Below, piece after piece: positions 27,701 through 33,620 of a DNA stretch of 64,000 nucleotides (its first letter is position 1; each line of letters starts with the position of its first letter). The position numbers and the translations under genes are program-made. The notes beneath the pieces were generated by a model. That model saw only the letters and a program-made list of their open reading frames with translations. It made no database searches and had not been told where the DNA came from. The DNA is from Bradyrhizobium sp. 170 (GTDB taxonomy: Bacteria > Pseudomonadota > Alphaproteobacteria > Rhizobiales > Xanthobacteraceae). The stretch covers positions 5,518,001 to 5,582,000 of the forward strand of contig NZ_CP064703.1 of the NCBI RefSeq assembly GCF_023101085.1, written 5' to 3'.

Positions 27701-28535
27701 GATCAAGCCGACCGATCGTTTCATCGGAAACGCGGTCGGCGCACAACGCGTAGGCGAAATCAGGCCCACCGCTCAACGTGCCGCCGTGACGATCGATGGC
27801 CTCAAGCCAGCGTCGCGGCCGCTCGAGAAAATTGCGCGGCGACATCAGAACGGCGGTAAAGCCCGTGAATAGTGGATTCAGCAGTCCACCGATCAATCCC
27901 ATATCGTGATAAAGCGGCAGCCAGCTGACGAAGACATCATCGAGCGTTCCTTCGACAGCCGCCTGGATAGCACGTTCATTGGCGGTCAAATTGCCGTGGG
28001 AGACACAAACTCCCTTTGGTTGGGACGTTGATCCGGACGTGTACTGCAAGAAGGCGACAGCATCCGCCGCGGGCCTCGTCTCTCGCCACTCCGCAGCGAG
28101 TTCGGGCGGGATCGCATCCACTGCAATAATCTGGACGTCGGCCTGTTCGGGAAGCGCTCCTTCTACAATGGCGCACAGAGCGGCTTCCGTCAGAATGAAA
28201 CGAGGCGTCGCGTCGCGCAAAATTCCGTTGAGACGCCCTGCGTAACGATCGGCGCTACCCTCCGGTGGATACGCCGGAACAGCGATTACTTCCGAATACA
28301 GACACGCATAGAATGCCACGGCATAGTCAAGTCCGCTTGGCAGAAGAATCACCGCCCGCTCGCCCGCGCCGCCCAATTGCTGCAACTGGGCTGCAACGGA
28401 CCGAATCCGGGCGTCGAGCGCGGCAAACGTCAGCTCATCAGCAACATTATCTCCTTCGAGGAAGCGCAACGCCACCCGATCCGGACGCAACATGGCATGA
28501 TCGCGCAGCCGTTCGACGAGATTGTCCTTGTGCAT
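18756..28535 (-). CDS. Non-ribosomal peptide synthetase 1, lipo-initiating (FAAL-ACP-C-A-T-E-C-A-T)
   Basis: Loading and first two elongation modules, 3259 residues. Residues 1-560 form a fatty acyl-AMP ligase domain (YTSGSTSQPKG near 165) followed by a carrier domain (FFVLGGNS near 605), so a fatty acid is adenylated and loaded without CoA. Then C (675-1110, HHIVVDGWS near 803), A (1120-1640), T (FFELGGDS near 1658), E (1745-2185, HHLVVDGVSW near 1853), DCL-type C (2195-2640, HHHIFIDGWS near 2335), A (2650-3160) and T (FFELGGHS near 3197). The first A pocket reads D-L-T-K-I-G-H-V-G, matching Asp-activating domains (D-L-T-K-V-G-H-I-G type). The second reads D-I-E-F-I-G-A-I-A, for which I have no reliable match; the acidic residue at position 239 may suggest a basic side chain. 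Predicted start of the product: acyl-D-Asp-X. The dioxygenase gene 50 bases upstream could hydroxylate the Asp. Confidence 0.96.
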   Translation of the reverse strand: MHKDNLVERLRDHAMLRPDRVALRFLEGDNVADELTFAALDARIRSVAAQLQQLGGAGERAVILLPSGLDYAVAFYACLYSEVIAVPAYPPEGSADRYAGRLNGILRDATPRFILTEAALCAIVEGALPEQADVQIIAVDAIPPELAAEWRETRPAADAVAFLQYTSGSTSQPKGVCVSHGNLTANERAIQAAVEGTLDDVFVSWLPLYHDMGLIGGLLNPLFTGFTAVLMSPRNFLERPRRWLEAIDRHGGTLSGGPDFAYALCADRVSDETIGRLDLSRWRFAFSGSEFVRKTTLQRFGERFERAGFSHLALTACYGLAEATLLVTAGNPSTETVSYTLDTAALAAGRAASADEGTDLVACGQTVADHATRIVRTGGSAAAEADEVGEIWVAGPSVALGYWNNPEATDKAFVERDGVRWLRTGDLGFIQDGTLVVTGRLKDLLIVRGQNVYPTDVEQAVEADVNSVRSGRVAAFAVEIDGRESIGVAAEFSRTVLKRRDPEALAHAIGEAVLRQAQEYPAVIILLNPQGMPLTTSGKLQRSACRARWADNTLDSFMVFERGRSRDGVPLTAPASDTERALASIWRDALGVQAVHREDDFFVLGGNSITAGQIAAAIRERFGVEQELRSFFDTPTLAALAGRVDILVHEGAGRTLPPIQRAAPADRVTLSHEQERLWFLWNMDPGGTAYTVASTIRLKGKLDHAVLSRAVAEIVQRHEVLRTTFVAKEGRGEQVIHDAMSVGIRYEDLRGYPARDRAEHAAEFTRSELGKPFDLVNGPLLRATLLQRGDEEHELLLLAHHIVVDGWSLNVMLEELAGLYRSFIREDFGRPPVPMIQYADYAAWQRNWLAGGEGDRQLAYWRTKLGDTHPVLALPHDRPRSAAQSHGGDTIRLTIDGALAARLREIAGQHRASVFMLLLGAYQALLYRYAGQNDLRVGVPVAGRRHAQLERLIGCFVNTLVLRAEIVDGATFPDLLQQVKEAVIEALSHQDLPFEMLVDGLRPERSGGHNPLFQAKFNYMMAPGGFDGVDGLAAETRILDLAGSHFDLALDIVDGADDMRATFNYATDLFDWATISRLATQFGSLLRQIAEDAERLVSNFVIDEANRQVLPSQTAAFRFTDVVSLHRASTADRQAAVAIQCGSETLTYADLERKSDSIARMLAAKGVTRETPVGLWIERSPAFVAAVLGVLKAGGAYVPLDPKWPLERVRGILTDGGIEIVVAAREKLAEALTLDCLVFDADAEATSEELWSAVPDSVIHPAQTAYVIYTSGSTGTPKGVAVSHGALANYVQGLLQRVHPSPMTSMAMVSTVAADLGHTVLFSALASGVTLHLLPPEAVFDADSFAHAMRDGEVGILKIVPSHLRGLLQASRSADLLPRDVLILGGEACDVALLNEIHQLRPQCRILNHYGPTETTVGAVTHECELAREAGSVPIGLPLANLRAHVLDDALTEVPIGVAGELYIGGAGLARGYRGQPGLTAERFVPSPFGPAGERLYRTGDLVRGDQSGRLVFLGRGDDQIKLRGYRIELGEVARAIKALHEIDDAVVMARAIGAGAERQELVAYCVPLSGLTPKADVIRQQLAAVVPEYMVPSRVILLERLPLTPNGKVDRKALPQPDQDTAVANYAAPEGETEEAIAAVWREVLGREQIGHNDNFFELGGDSILSLQIIARLRKRGIRLTPKQVFGQQTVARLATVAAITAVPAARKEKSKAEIFVESDRVAGMHRLLPIQTRFFDDDAGNRNHWNQAVLLVPQSRLDWEVLRRALAAIVDHHDALRLRFEQVDCTWRAEYGAAPAPSELLWVRADVSDAAQVTAIASAAQESLSLPSGPLLRAVAMDLADGSQRLLIATHHLVVDGVSWRVLLEDLSSAYGQFKQSVAIVTLPPKSESYASWGERLHSYARTQELADELPFWLTCGAGPGLPCDDDHGGSDLVGDGDEVSLIFDGELTSKLLQEAPSAYRTQVNDLMLASLARAVSRWCQLDDLSIELEGHGREDIFPGADISRTVGWFTTAFPVRLNGGSSDDASLIKAVKEKLRAVPTRGLGYGVLRYLGSEQQRNALAQLAEPQIVFNYLGRFDGSVGASSLFDFAPESSGPSRNGAARLRGWLNITGQVREGRLRLSFGYGRKRYRRETIERLARLYETALRELVVHCCSGASGLTPSDVALSGLGQAGLDRLGTALDLRGIEDIYPLSPMQQGMLFHALRDGVDDVYVNQVGLEVFGFDAGKLRAAWQAVSDRHAALRTGFVWQHLPGSAQQVVYRHVAVPFVEEDWRDRAAALEHSGERAELDAALAEVSRRERENGFDVSRPPLQRVRLIRLDDKRHWLIWTHHHIFIDGWSSARLIAEVVQHVSGSALPAVQGNYRDYIAWLQGRDHAAAATFWRDALAKLDVPTLLANALVSNDTAPEAAGHASIALAVSAELTERLKAFAKRERVTLNTLIQGAWAQLLRRHSRQGAICFGVTVSGRPAELAGSEEMVGLFINTLPIVDATTPEASVGDWLRQLQEQNLALREHGWTPLYEIQRLAGYAGQTLFDSILVFENYPIDEALRRTGEGGPRLGRVEHVTPTNYALAVAVFAGADALNLEFNYDRARFDGAGILRLRDGLYGLLEQIAVNSERSLGDLGLFDNDEARRILDWSDAAALAAPRSSSYAGVVGHIEARAAQAPSAVALTWGDESVSYGELNARANRLARRLRRWGIGPDRLVGLALARSPDMMVALLAVLKAGGAYLPLDPDYPAERLAHTLRDSATRLVLTQSALLQRFAPVLRETGIEALRLDESQQWRVGDDASNLDVEIHPDSLAYVIYTSGSTGTPKGVAVSHGPLAMHCEAIGRLYGMNSRDREFQSASINFDIAHERWLVPLMTGGSLVLPSRPGLLIDDLVGEIERNSVTTLFLPPAYADQLSEALRHSGRNLSLRVCIVGGEAWSDAGIKAFRRAAKVDRLINAYGPTETVIAPTAWIVDDAALTPGQHAPIGRPVGLRSAYILDADLNMVPTGVTGELFIGGVGLARGYLRRSALTAERFIPDPFGSNGARLYRTGDLARWRADGVIEYVGRADHQVKIRGFRIELGEIEARLLEQRGVRSAVAVTREARAGRQLIAYASGEAALDGPALRDALSAVLPDYMVPSTIVVLEQLPLTPNGKIDRRALPSPHEDVARRFYAAPEDEIEIALATIWAELLGVSQIGRNDHFFELGGHSLLAVRLLSRVSQDLGVSIQISDLFVHPELAQFARIVIRLIEREFDAEELQDLIASGL

Positions 28536-28585
28536 TCGCTTGAGAATCCAGTTTCGGATGCGATCGAAATCCCGCCGCGGGTCGA

Positions 28586-29554
28586 TCAGCTCTGCCGATG
28601 AGCCTCGGCCATGGCGACGATCACCTTGCGCGCCCCCTTGAACGGTGCGCGCGCGTGAGCAGTGAGCATGTTGTCGAGCATGACGACATCGCCGGCCTGC
28701 CAGGGAAAGCTGATCTTGTGCGTCTTCAACACGTTGCGCACGGTGGACAGCGTTGCGTCGTCGATCGGTGACCCGTCGCCGTAGAACACGTTGCGCGGCA
28801 GGTCGACCTCGTCGCCGACGACGTCGAGCAAGCTCTCACGCACCTCCGGCTCAAGATTTGAGACGTGAAACAAATGGGCCTGATTGAACCAGACCCAGTC
28901 CCCCGTTACCGGGTGACGCGCCGTGCCCTGGCAAATCTGGCGCGTGCGAAGCTCACCGTCGTCCTTCCATTCGCAGTCGATGTCATGCCGGGCGCAATAG
29001 GCCTCGACCTCCGACCTGGAATCGGTGCCGAACACCTGCTGCCAGTCGACATCGAGGCCGTTGCCGTAGTTACGCACATACATCACGCCCTTCTCGGCAA
29101 AACGCTCCCGAATGGCCAGCGGCATATCGCGATGGATTGCGCGGCTGTCGGCTATCGGCGTCTCGCCGCCCTCCTGCGCCGGCTGCATACAATAGAACCA
29201 GATCTTCATCGGCCAATCGCGGGTATAGGCCTGCTCGTTATGCAGCGGAATATGCTGGTGCGGCGGGTATTCGGTGGACGTGTAAACACCCGAAGTGACC
29301 TGCGAGCGCGGCGTCGATCCGAACTCGTAGCTGAGCAGTGGATGACCGAAATCAGCCGCGAAAGCCCGAAACGCGTCGGGGCCATCGAGAGAGAAGTCGC
29401 GAAACACGATGCCGCCGCAATCGGTCAAGTGCCGATCGATGGTGTCGCGCAGCATCGGAAGCGCTGCGCCGAGCGGCCGACCGGCTTTATCGGCCTTGAG
29501 CAACAACGGAAGGCTCTTGCCCTCAACGAGTGGCAGGACGGAGAATGCGCTCAT
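28586..29554 (-). CDS. TauD/TfdA-family Fe(II)/2-oxoglutarate dioxygenase, SyrP-like (probable Asp beta-hydroxylase)
   Basis: About 322 residues. I prefer the ATG at 29554 (MSAFSV), which has GGAG eight bases upstream; an upstream in-frame start at 29578 would add eight residues. Iron-binding residues are visible as HNE (about 105-107, motif LHNEQAYTR) and a C-terminal His near 300 in NMLTAHARAPFKG, followed by the Arg that normally binds 2-oxoglutarate. The HNE motif and the C-terminal motif are those of the SyrP-like branch, members of which hydroxylate the beta carbon of carrier-bound Asp in syringomycin and in beta-hydroxyaspartate siderophores. The gene overlaps the thioesterase gene by about 30 bases and precedes the NRPS gene whose first A domain reads as Asp, so Asp on that module is the likely substrate. 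The function is inferred from family and context. Confidence 0.88.
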   Translation of the reverse strand: MSAFSVLPLVEGKSLPLLLKADKAGRPLGAALPMLRDTIDRHLTDCGGIVFRDFSLDGPDAFRAFAADFGHPLLSYEFGSTPRSQVTSGVYTSTEYPPHQHIPLHNEQAYTRDWPMKIWFYCMQPAQEGGETPIADSRAIHRDMPLAIRERFAEKGVMYVRNYGNGLDVDWQQVFGTDSRSEVEAYCARHDIDCEWKDDGELRTRQICQGTARHPVTGDWVWFNQAHLFHVSNLEPEVRESLLDVVGDEVDLPRNVFYGDGSPIDDATLSTVRNVLKTHKISFPWQAGDVVMLDNMLTAHARAPFKGARKVIVAMAEAHRQS

Positions 29555-30278
29555 GATCCTTGCTCCAATGCGAACCAATCGATCGTCCCGATTGCCGGGC
29601 CAAGGCCGATCCGATCAGGTCGAGCAGCTCGGCTTGTTGTGTGTGAATGAAGAAGTGATGTCCCGGCAGCACGTCGAGCGTAAACCCCGCCGAGGTCTCC
29701 CGCCGCCAGGCATGCAGCGATTCGCGGCTGGTCTCGTCGTCAACGCCGCCGAAGACGTGCACGGGACACGGCAACGGATACCGCGGCCGATAGGTATAGG
29801 CGCCGCACATCAGGAAATCGGCGCGGAGCACCGGCAATGCCGACCGCATGAGCTCGGCATTCGACAGTGCTTCGTCCGGCGTGCCTTGCAGGTTGCGCAG
29901 TTCCTCCAGCAATGCGTCGTCGCTCAACGGCAGGCGCCATATGCTGCCATCGCGAACAGACGGCGCCTCGGCGCCTGACGCAAAGAGAACGGCTGGCGCG
30001 GGCGCGCCGCGATCGAGCAGACTGTGCGTGAGTTCGAACGCAATCAGCGCACCGAGGCTGTGTCCAAACAGCGCATACGGACCATCAAGCCGAGTATGAA
30101 TCTCCGCGGCGAGCTGCGATGCGAGCGCTCGGGGATCGGTCGCCAATGGCTCGTCCATGCGCGCGCCGCGTCCCGGCCACTCGACCGGCCGGACATCGAT
30201 CCATGTGGGCAGCAGCCTGCGCCATCGCGCATAGAACATGGCGCTGCCGCCGGAGTAAGGCAGACAAAAGAGCCGCAT
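29523..30278 (-). CDS. Type II thioesterase (alpha/beta hydrolase, GrsT/RifR family)
   Basis: 251 residues, typical of stand-alone editing thioesterases that clear misprimed carrier domains of NRPS and PKS lines. It begins with MRLFCLPYSGGSA, the usual N-terminus of the family. The nucleophile elbow GHSLG places the catalytic Ser at 74, and the C-terminal LPGHHFFIH supplies the catalytic His. It lies 21 bases downstream of the MbtH-like gene and its end overlaps the dioxygenase gene, so it is cotranscribed with the synthetases. As a separate enzyme it is not expected to release the finished peptide. A terminal thioesterase domain for that step would be at the end of NRPS 3, outside the window. 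Confidence 0.94.
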   Translation of the reverse strand: MRLFCLPYSGGSAMFYARWRRLLPTWIDVRPVEWPGRGARMDEPLATDPRALASQLAAEIHTRLDGPYALFGHSLGALIAFELTHSLLDRGAPAPAVLFASGAEAPSVRDGSIWRLPLSDDALLEELRNLQGTPDEALSNAELMRSALPVLRADFLMCGAYTYRPRYPLPCPVHVFGGVDDETSRESLHAWRRETSAGFTLDVLPGHHFFIHTQQAELLDLIGSALARQSGRSIGSHWSKDHERILRPATR

Positions 30279-30299
30279 CGGAAGACAGGACTCCGTTTA

Positions 30300-30530
30300 T
30301 CAAGCCGATTTTTGCGGAGGCGCCGTTTCGTCCATGAATTTGCGAAGCGTCAACGGACGCATGTCGGTCCACACCTGCTCGATGTGATCCAGGCATTCTT
30401 TCTTGGTGCCGGTCTTGCCGACCGCCTTCCAGCCGTCTGGAATGTCCTTGAACGTCGGCCAGATGGAATATTGCTCTTCGTGATTGATAACGACGGTGAA
30501 GGTGACGTCGTCTCTGTCGAACACCATCAT
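30300..30530 (-). CDS. MbtH-like protein (NRPS adenylation-domain partner)
   Basis: 76 residues from the ATG at 30530, which has AAGGGG seven bases upstream; the next codon is also ATG, and an in-frame ATG at 30560 lacks this support. The family signature is complete: [10 protein letters not shown], then PDGWK, then VWTDMRP. MbtH-like proteins bind the N-terminal subdomain of A domains and are needed for their solubility or activity. It is the first gene of the biosynthetic operon, so its upstream region (30531-30840) should contain the operon promoter. Confidence 0.96.
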   Translation of the reverse strand: MMVFDRDDVTFTVVINHEEQYSIWPTFKDIPDGWKAVGKTGTKKECLDHIEQVWTDMRPLTLRKFMDETAPPQKSA

Positions 30531-30716
30531 GGCTCGGCCCCTTTCAGAAAACGAAAGCAATGGCGTTTGACTAGGTCAGAAGCAAATGATGGTCAAAGCA
30601 ATATCGGCGACGAAGTTTTTAATAGCTCCAAGGTGGCGATAGCGCGACACGATGCAACCTCCGCGCTTGCGGGAAAACGCGCATGACAAGTCACTGATTC
30701 GAAAAACGATACGCAG

Positions 30717-30733
30717 TTTCTTGCAATTCTAAT
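30717..30733. promoter_or_regulatory. Weak Irr/ICE-like half site upstream of the NRPS operon
   Basis: TTTCTTGCAATTCTAAT aligns with the iron control element consensus TTTAGAANNNTTCTAAA with one good half (six of seven) and one poor half (three of seven). It lies 187 bases upstream of the MbtH-like start, a distance similar to the better boxes upstream of the receptor and the amidohydrolase. This is suggestive only. Confidence 0.25.
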
Positions 30734-30840
30734 TTGTGAGATCGGAACAATTTTCGATTTTCGAAATCGCACAGTCTACGTCCGGATTATTTTCATCACA
30801 TTGACATCAGTTTCGATGTGCGCGCATGCGACAAGCATTG

Positions 30841-30880
30841 GAAACAAAAATGCCGCCGCAGGACAGGATCTGTGGCGGCA
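30841..30880 (-). terminator. Rho-independent terminator of the TonB receptor gene
   Basis: Read on the minus strand, an 11-base stem (TGCCGCCACAG with CTGCGGCGGCA, one non-Watson-Crick pair) with an eight-base loop is followed by TTTTTGTTT. It lies 31 bases after the receptor stop codon and upstream of the MbtH-like gene, so it separates the receptor transcript from the NRPS operon. Confidence 0.85.
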
Positions 30881-30910
30881 CAATTGTCTGAAGGAGTGCA
30901 GCGGCGGCGC

Positions 30911-33271
30911 TCAGAAATTGAACGTCGTAGACAAGAGATAGGTGCGCGGGGCAGCAAGCGTGATTACGCCGCTATAGGCCGAGGCCCAGTAAGCTTCGTT
31001 GAAGACGTTCTCGATGTTGGCGCGGATCACGATCGGCTTTCCGTTCCAAGGCGACGTAAAGGTGTATCGCGCTCCGATATCGACCCTCGTCCATTCCGGA
31101 AGCGTGAGGGTGTTGGTTACGTTGACATACTGCGAACTGGTATAAATGACCCTTCCCGTGAGCGTCAGGTCACGCATGAACGGCGTATCCCACTCCGCAC
31201 CGATATTGGCGGTGACAGCGGGAACGCCAACCGCAGTCCTGCCGTCTGTCGCTCCGTTATTGGCCGTCCTGACCTGCTTGCCATCGATCAAGGCCAGGCC
31301 ACCGAGCAACCGGATCGCGGGTGTGATCTCGCCGAATACGTTGAGTTCGACGCCACGATTGCGCTGCTCGCCATTGAGAAGTTGGACGCTACCAACCGCA
31401 ATGATGCTTGGTTGCGTAATATCGAACACGCTCATGGTCGTCGTCAGACGACCCGTATCGATTTTCACGCCCGCTTCAGCCTGTTTGGTCTGGCCGGGAG
31501 GGAACACGGTCCCGATATTGGTGAACCCGGCACCCACGACATGCGGTGTCTGGAGTCCTTCGATATAGTTTGCGTACAGCGAGATGTTCTCGACCGGCTT
31601 CAACACGAGAGCATAAGCCGGGGTCCATACGGACATATCTGTCTCCGGCCTGCTCAGACCGGGCGTGAGATAATTCGTCACCTCGCTGCCAGCCGTCTGA
31701 CGACGAACTCCGACCGTCAGCTGAATACGCTTGTTGAGCAGCGACATGGTGTCGGAAACGCCGACGCTTGTGATATTCACGTTGGTTAGCTGATTGGCGG
31801 ACAATGTCGTGAAATTGGGCTTGGGAATATTGGTCGGATCGGTGTAGAGGTTCCAGAAAATTATGTCGGCTAGAGGACTAGCCGACCGCGTCCAGATCTT
31901 CTGGTTATAGGTTCGGTCGTTGATGGAGTAGTTGATGTTGAACGCGTGATTGACGGGACCCGTGTCCACGTTTGCACGAATGCCAGTCTCACCCGCGAGC
32001 GTCTCGAACGTCTCCTTGCCGGCGAACGGCCGCGACCACAGACCTCCCAACTGGAATGCCCCCGGAGGGGACGTTAACGCGCCCGGCGCGACATTGGAGA
32101 TGTTGGGCGAAGGATAGGCATAGTTGATATTGCTGTCGTGATAACCAAACGACGCATAGGCGGTTATCCAGTCGTTGACATCCACCTCGCCTTTTACGGT
32201 CGAGAAGAAGTCCGTCGGTGCGTAATAGGCCCAAGGAACCTGGAAATTGTGTCCGGCTTTCGGTGGAGGAGGAATAAGCGTTGTTGTTGCGGGAATGTTA
32301 AAGAAACGCATGGGCGGATTCAGATTGTCCGCCTGGTAGCCGAGATCGACCGCCAAGCGCGCGTTCTCGCCCCGATAATCAAGGCCGAGAACAACGTTGC
32401 CGAATTCGTCGGTCTGACGGTTCCATGGCGTGTTGCCGTTGGAGTAGGTGCTGTTCAGCCGAACGCCCCACTCCTTGTGCTCGCCATAACGCCGGCTGAC
32501 GTCGATATTCCCACCGAACTGCGATTTGGAAACGTAAGTGCTCGTCAGCCGTGTAATGTCGATGTCGGGAGCATGCTTGGTGATGAGGTTGACGCTGCCG
32601 CCGACGGCACCGCCGCTCGCAACACCGGTACCGCCAGTAGTCATGCCGTTGAGCACAGCGCTCGGGCCCTTCAGGACTTCGACACGCTCGATAAAATTCG
32701 CCCCGATGGAATAGTACGGCGCGATTCCATATAGGCCGTTCAGCCCATAATCGCCACTGTCGAGATAAAAACCCCGAACAAACAGACTGTCGGCGCCGCC
32801 GCCCGCTGCCTGAATGACCCTCACCGAGGGATCATTCATCAGCACGTCGCGGATCGTGCGCGCCTGTTGATTCGCGATCAATTCCGCCGTGTAGCTCGTC
32901 TGGTTAAACGGCGTATCCATCACACTGCGGTTGCCGAGAAGGCCAAGACTACCGCCCGTCGCCACCTGTCCGCCGGCGTAGGCAGGCGGCACCGTGCCGA
33001 CCGTGCCGGTCGAAGGCACTACATATGGAACGGGCTCGACCCTGCGAGGAGCCGGCGCGGCGACACGGCGCTGCACGCGTGACGTGGACGTTTGCGATCT
33101 TTGTACCGCTGGCCGCGCTCGCTGCTGGCTTGGAGCATCGACCGTGACGGGCGGCAAGTTCTGCGCGAACGCTTTCTGACTGCTCGCAAAGTCCAGAGAG
33201 AGAGCAAGGTAGCTCACCGCTCCCAGCGAAACAGCGCGCACAACATTTCTGGCCGCGACTTGATACGTCAT
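30911..33271 (-). CDS. TonB-dependent siderophore receptor (FhuA/FpvA type)
   Basis: 786 residues. The N-terminus has a basic then hydrophobic segment ending AFA-Q near residue 36, a likely signal peptide, followed by a Pro/Arg-rich linker to about 110. A plug domain follows (about 115-270; VRGFYLDSGDYGLNGLYGI, then IERVEVLKGPSAVLNG and GGSVNLITK). A long beta-barrel ends in TTFNF with the terminal Phe of outer-membrane proteins. There is no N-terminal signalling extension of the FpvA/FecA kind, so sigma/anti-sigma control is not expected. The gene lies just upstream of the NRPS operon, on the same strand, with its own terminator and two Irr-type boxes, so it is the natural candidate for uptake of the ferric product. 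The ligand is inferred from context. Confidence 0.95.
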   Translation of the reverse strand: MTYQVAARNVVRAVSLGAVSYLALSLDFASSQKAFAQNLPPVTVDAPSQQRARPAVQRSQTSTSRVQRRVAAPAPRRVEPVPYVVPSTGTVGTVPPAYAGGQVATGGSLGLLGNRSVMDTPFNQTSYTAELIANQQARTIRDVLMNDPSVRVIQAAGGGADSLFVRGFYLDSGDYGLNGLYGIAPYYSIGANFIERVEVLKGPSAVLNGMTTGGTGVASGGAVGGSVNLITKHAPDIDITRLTSTYVSKSQFGGNIDVSRRYGEHKEWGVRLNSTYSNGNTPWNRQTDEFGNVVLGLDYRGENARLAVDLGYQADNLNPPMRFFNIPATTTLIPPPPKAGHNFQVPWAYYAPTDFFSTVKGEVDVNDWITAYASFGYHDSNINYAYPSPNISNVAPGALTSPPGAFQLGGLWSRPFAGKETFETLAGETGIRANVDTGPVNHAFNINYSINDRTYNQKIWTRSASPLADIIFWNLYTDPTNIPKPNFTTLSANQLTNVNITSVGVSDTMSLLNKRIQLTVGVRRQTAGSEVTNYLTPGLSRPETDMSVWTPAYALVLKPVENISLYANYIEGLQTPHVVGAGFTNIGTVFPPGQTKQAEAGVKIDTGRLTTTMSVFDITQPSIIAVGSVQLLNGEQRNRGVELNVFGEITPAIRLLGGLALIDGKQVRTANNGATDGRTAVGVPAVTANIGAEWDTPFMRDLTLTGRVIYTSSQYVNVTNTLTLPEWTRVDIGARYTFTSPWNGKPIVIRANIENVFNEAYWASAYSGVITLAAPRTYLLSTTFNF

Positions 33272-33408
33272 ACTTCCACCCCAAAGCCCACAAGCAGGTC
33301 ACGGGGCTCGTTCTAACTTCGCAAGTGGAAACAGCGAGTAGAAGCCATCTAAGGTAACGGTGCGCGCGCACAACAGATTGCTTCAGTGGCGATGAAGCAA
33401 CACCGCGC

Positions 33409-33425
33409 TTTCTAATCGTTCTAAA
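33409..33425. promoter_or_regulatory. Iron control element (Irr box) 1 upstream of the TonB receptor
   Basis: TTTCTAATCGTTCTAAA matches TTTAGAANNNTTCTAAA at 12 of 14 fixed positions, with one half perfect. It is 138 bases upstream of the receptor start. In Bradyrhizobium the regulator Irr binds this element and controls iron-transport genes under iron limitation. Confidence 0.7.
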
Positions 33426-33439
33426 TTAACGCGCTGAAA

Positions 33440-33456
33440 TTTTTAAGCGTTCTAAA
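33440..33456. promoter_or_regulatory. Iron control element (Irr box) 2 upstream of the TonB receptor
   Basis: TTTTTAAGCGTTCTAAA matches the same consensus at 12 of 14 fixed positions. It is a second copy 31 bases from the first, in the same orientation, about three helical turns apart. The pair lies in an AT-rich stretch (33400-33470) that contrasts with the GC-rich genes around it and probably includes the receptor promoter. Confidence 0.7.
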
Positions 33457-33620
33457 TTTGCAAATCACACGCGAAGTCGAATGAAGCGATCGACCGAATC
33501 GCGACGCGTTTTTCCTGCGAGCTCGCAACATCAGGAATCGATACGCGGCTCTCGAAACGTCGCTCAATGGCGGGACGTTCGTTATCGAACGGTCAGCCTG
33601 ATGCCTCACTGCACGCCATC

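Noticed and set aside
24339..27872. Long plus-strand open frames (591 and 579 codons) opposite NRPS 1, and similar ones at 4890-6527 and 1293-2735
   Set aside because: They are antisense to well-supported NRPS domains, rich in Arg, Gln and His, without ribosome sites or motifs. They follow from high GC at third codon positions.
1..28535. Tandem repeats of NRPS modules considered as a CRISPR-like or mobile repeat array
   Set aside because: The periodicity comes from homologous C, A, T and E domains. No short direct repeats with spacers or transposase genes were seen.
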